A stretch of 64,000 nucleotides of DNA, from positions 248,001 to 312,000 of the forward strand of contig NZ_CAHJXM010000003.1 in NCBI RefSeq assembly GCF_903645295.1, in the 5' to 3' direction. Positions 63,674-64,000 of the stretch are shown here, piece by piece. Numbering within the stretch: the first letter of the stretch is position 1; the number at the start of each line of letters is the position of its first letter. Source of the stretch: Bacillus sp. Marseille-Q1617. GTDB lineage: Bacteria > Bacillota > Bacilli > Bacillales > Bacillaceae_B. The notes beneath the pieces were generated by a model that saw only the letters and a list, made by a program, of their open reading frames with translations, made no database searches and was not told the origin of the DNA. A program made the translations under genes and the position numbers.

Positions 63674-64000
63674 ATGGAAAACTTAACGTTCTTTACTTAT
63701 CCAAGCTGCACCTCTTGTAGAAAAGCAAAAAAATGGCTGAATGCAAACTCGATCGAATTTGATGAACGTCATCTTTTTAGGGATACACCCACTCATGAGG
63801 AACTGGTTCAATTACTCTCCCTCACGACAGAAGGACTTGATGAAATCCTGGCCACCCGGAGCCAGACATTCAAAAATTTAGGGAAAGATGTGGATGACCT
63901 CCCGCTATCCCAGGTGATTGACTTAATTGTTCAGGAACCGAAGCTTCTTCGCCGCCCTTTATTAACTGACGGAAAAAAGCTGGTTGTCGGATTTAATCCG
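63674..64000 (+). CDS. mgsR: Spx/MgsR-family transcriptional regulator, 3' end cut
   Basis: An ArsC/Spx-fold regulator that binds RNA polymerase and controls a sub-regulon of the general stress response. The redox switch is the CTSC motif (Cys 12 and 15) in TYPSCTSCRKAKKW. Further on come TRSQTFKNLG and EPKLLRRPLL, typical of this branch. 109 codons are visible; family length is about 125, so some 15-20 are missing. The ATG follows AAGGAGGA. As in B. subtilis, it follows yqgY (yqgZ position). Confidence 0.92.
   Translation, partial: MENLTFFTYPSCTSCRKAKKWLNANSIEFDERHLFRDTPTHEELVQLLSLTTEGLDEILATRSQTFKNLGKDVDDLPLSQVIDLIVQEPKLLRRPLLTDGKKLVVGFNP

Overview
The window is a chromosomal segment of a spore-forming Firmicute of the family Bacillaceae (Bacillus sensu lato). 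Gene order follows the yqfF-yqgZ part of the Bacillus subtilis map almost gene for gene (pgpH-ybeY-dgkA-cdd-era-recO ... dnaG-sigA ... sodA-pbpA-pst ... glcK-yqgS-yqgT ... yqgX-yqgY-mgsR). Ribosome binding sites are of the AGGAGG type, base composition is moderately AT-rich, and spore-germination and Bacillus-type cytochrome genes are present. It is not B. subtilis itself: glycyl-tRNA synthetase is the single-chain type, a zinc ABC transporter sits beside zur, and several genes have no equivalent that I know at this place. I do not name a species.

Layout: 1-4.6 kb holds c-di-AMP turnover, rRNA maturation, lipid carrier recycling and recombination genes (pgpH, ybeY, dgkA, cdd, era, yqzL, recO). 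4.6-6.3 kb is glyQS on the minus strand behind a glycine T-box riboswitch. 6.5-8 kb is ccpN-yqfL, control of gluconeogenesis. 8-11.8 kb is the macromolecular synthesis operon yqxD-dnaG-sigA. 12-21 kb holds an acyl-CoA dehydrogenase, cytochrome c550, trmK-yqfO, ispH, yqfQ, the RNA helicase cshB and the repair nuclease nfo. 22.4-24.5 kb is a Zur-type zinc uptake operon without a substrate-binding protein. 24.6-36 kb holds ispG, two MFS transporters, a chemoreceptor, a Na/Pi symporter and sodA. 36-43 kb is pbpA followed by pstSCAB-phoU behind a regular PhoP box, so two phosphate uptake routes lie within 12 kb. 43-48.8 kb is the most accessory-looking part. It holds two small membrane proteins on the minus strand and, facing away from them, four tightly packed genes: DUF4912, a GH57-like/GT4 fusion, a sugar nucleotidyltransferase and an unknown. 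48.8-64 kb returns to conserved genes: rpmG, yqgN, yqgO, rhomboid gluP, a SpoVAF-like germination protein, yqgQ-glcK, an LTA synthase paralogue, yqgT-yqgU-yqgV-yqgW-yqgX-yqgY, and mgsR cut by the window edge.

Points that stand out: (1) the four-gene putative glycan module, whose GH57-like half has Gln where the family nucleophile Glu is expected; (2) a dispersed, highly folded intergenic repeat in three copies plus a remnant, with two copies carrying inserts at exactly the same internal point, one of them a second hairpin element; (3) ccpN and yqxD, whose conserved N-termini extend upstream of any ATG/GTG/TTG and fit ATC and ATA starts behind good ribosome binding sites; (4) a perfect ECF-sigma-type promoter inside a palindrome upstream of the LTA synthase gene; (5) a tandem array of terminator-like hairpins behind that gene; (6) an orphan SpoVAF-like GerA-family protein.

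No tRNA, rRNA, CRISPR array, transposase or prophage gene was seen.
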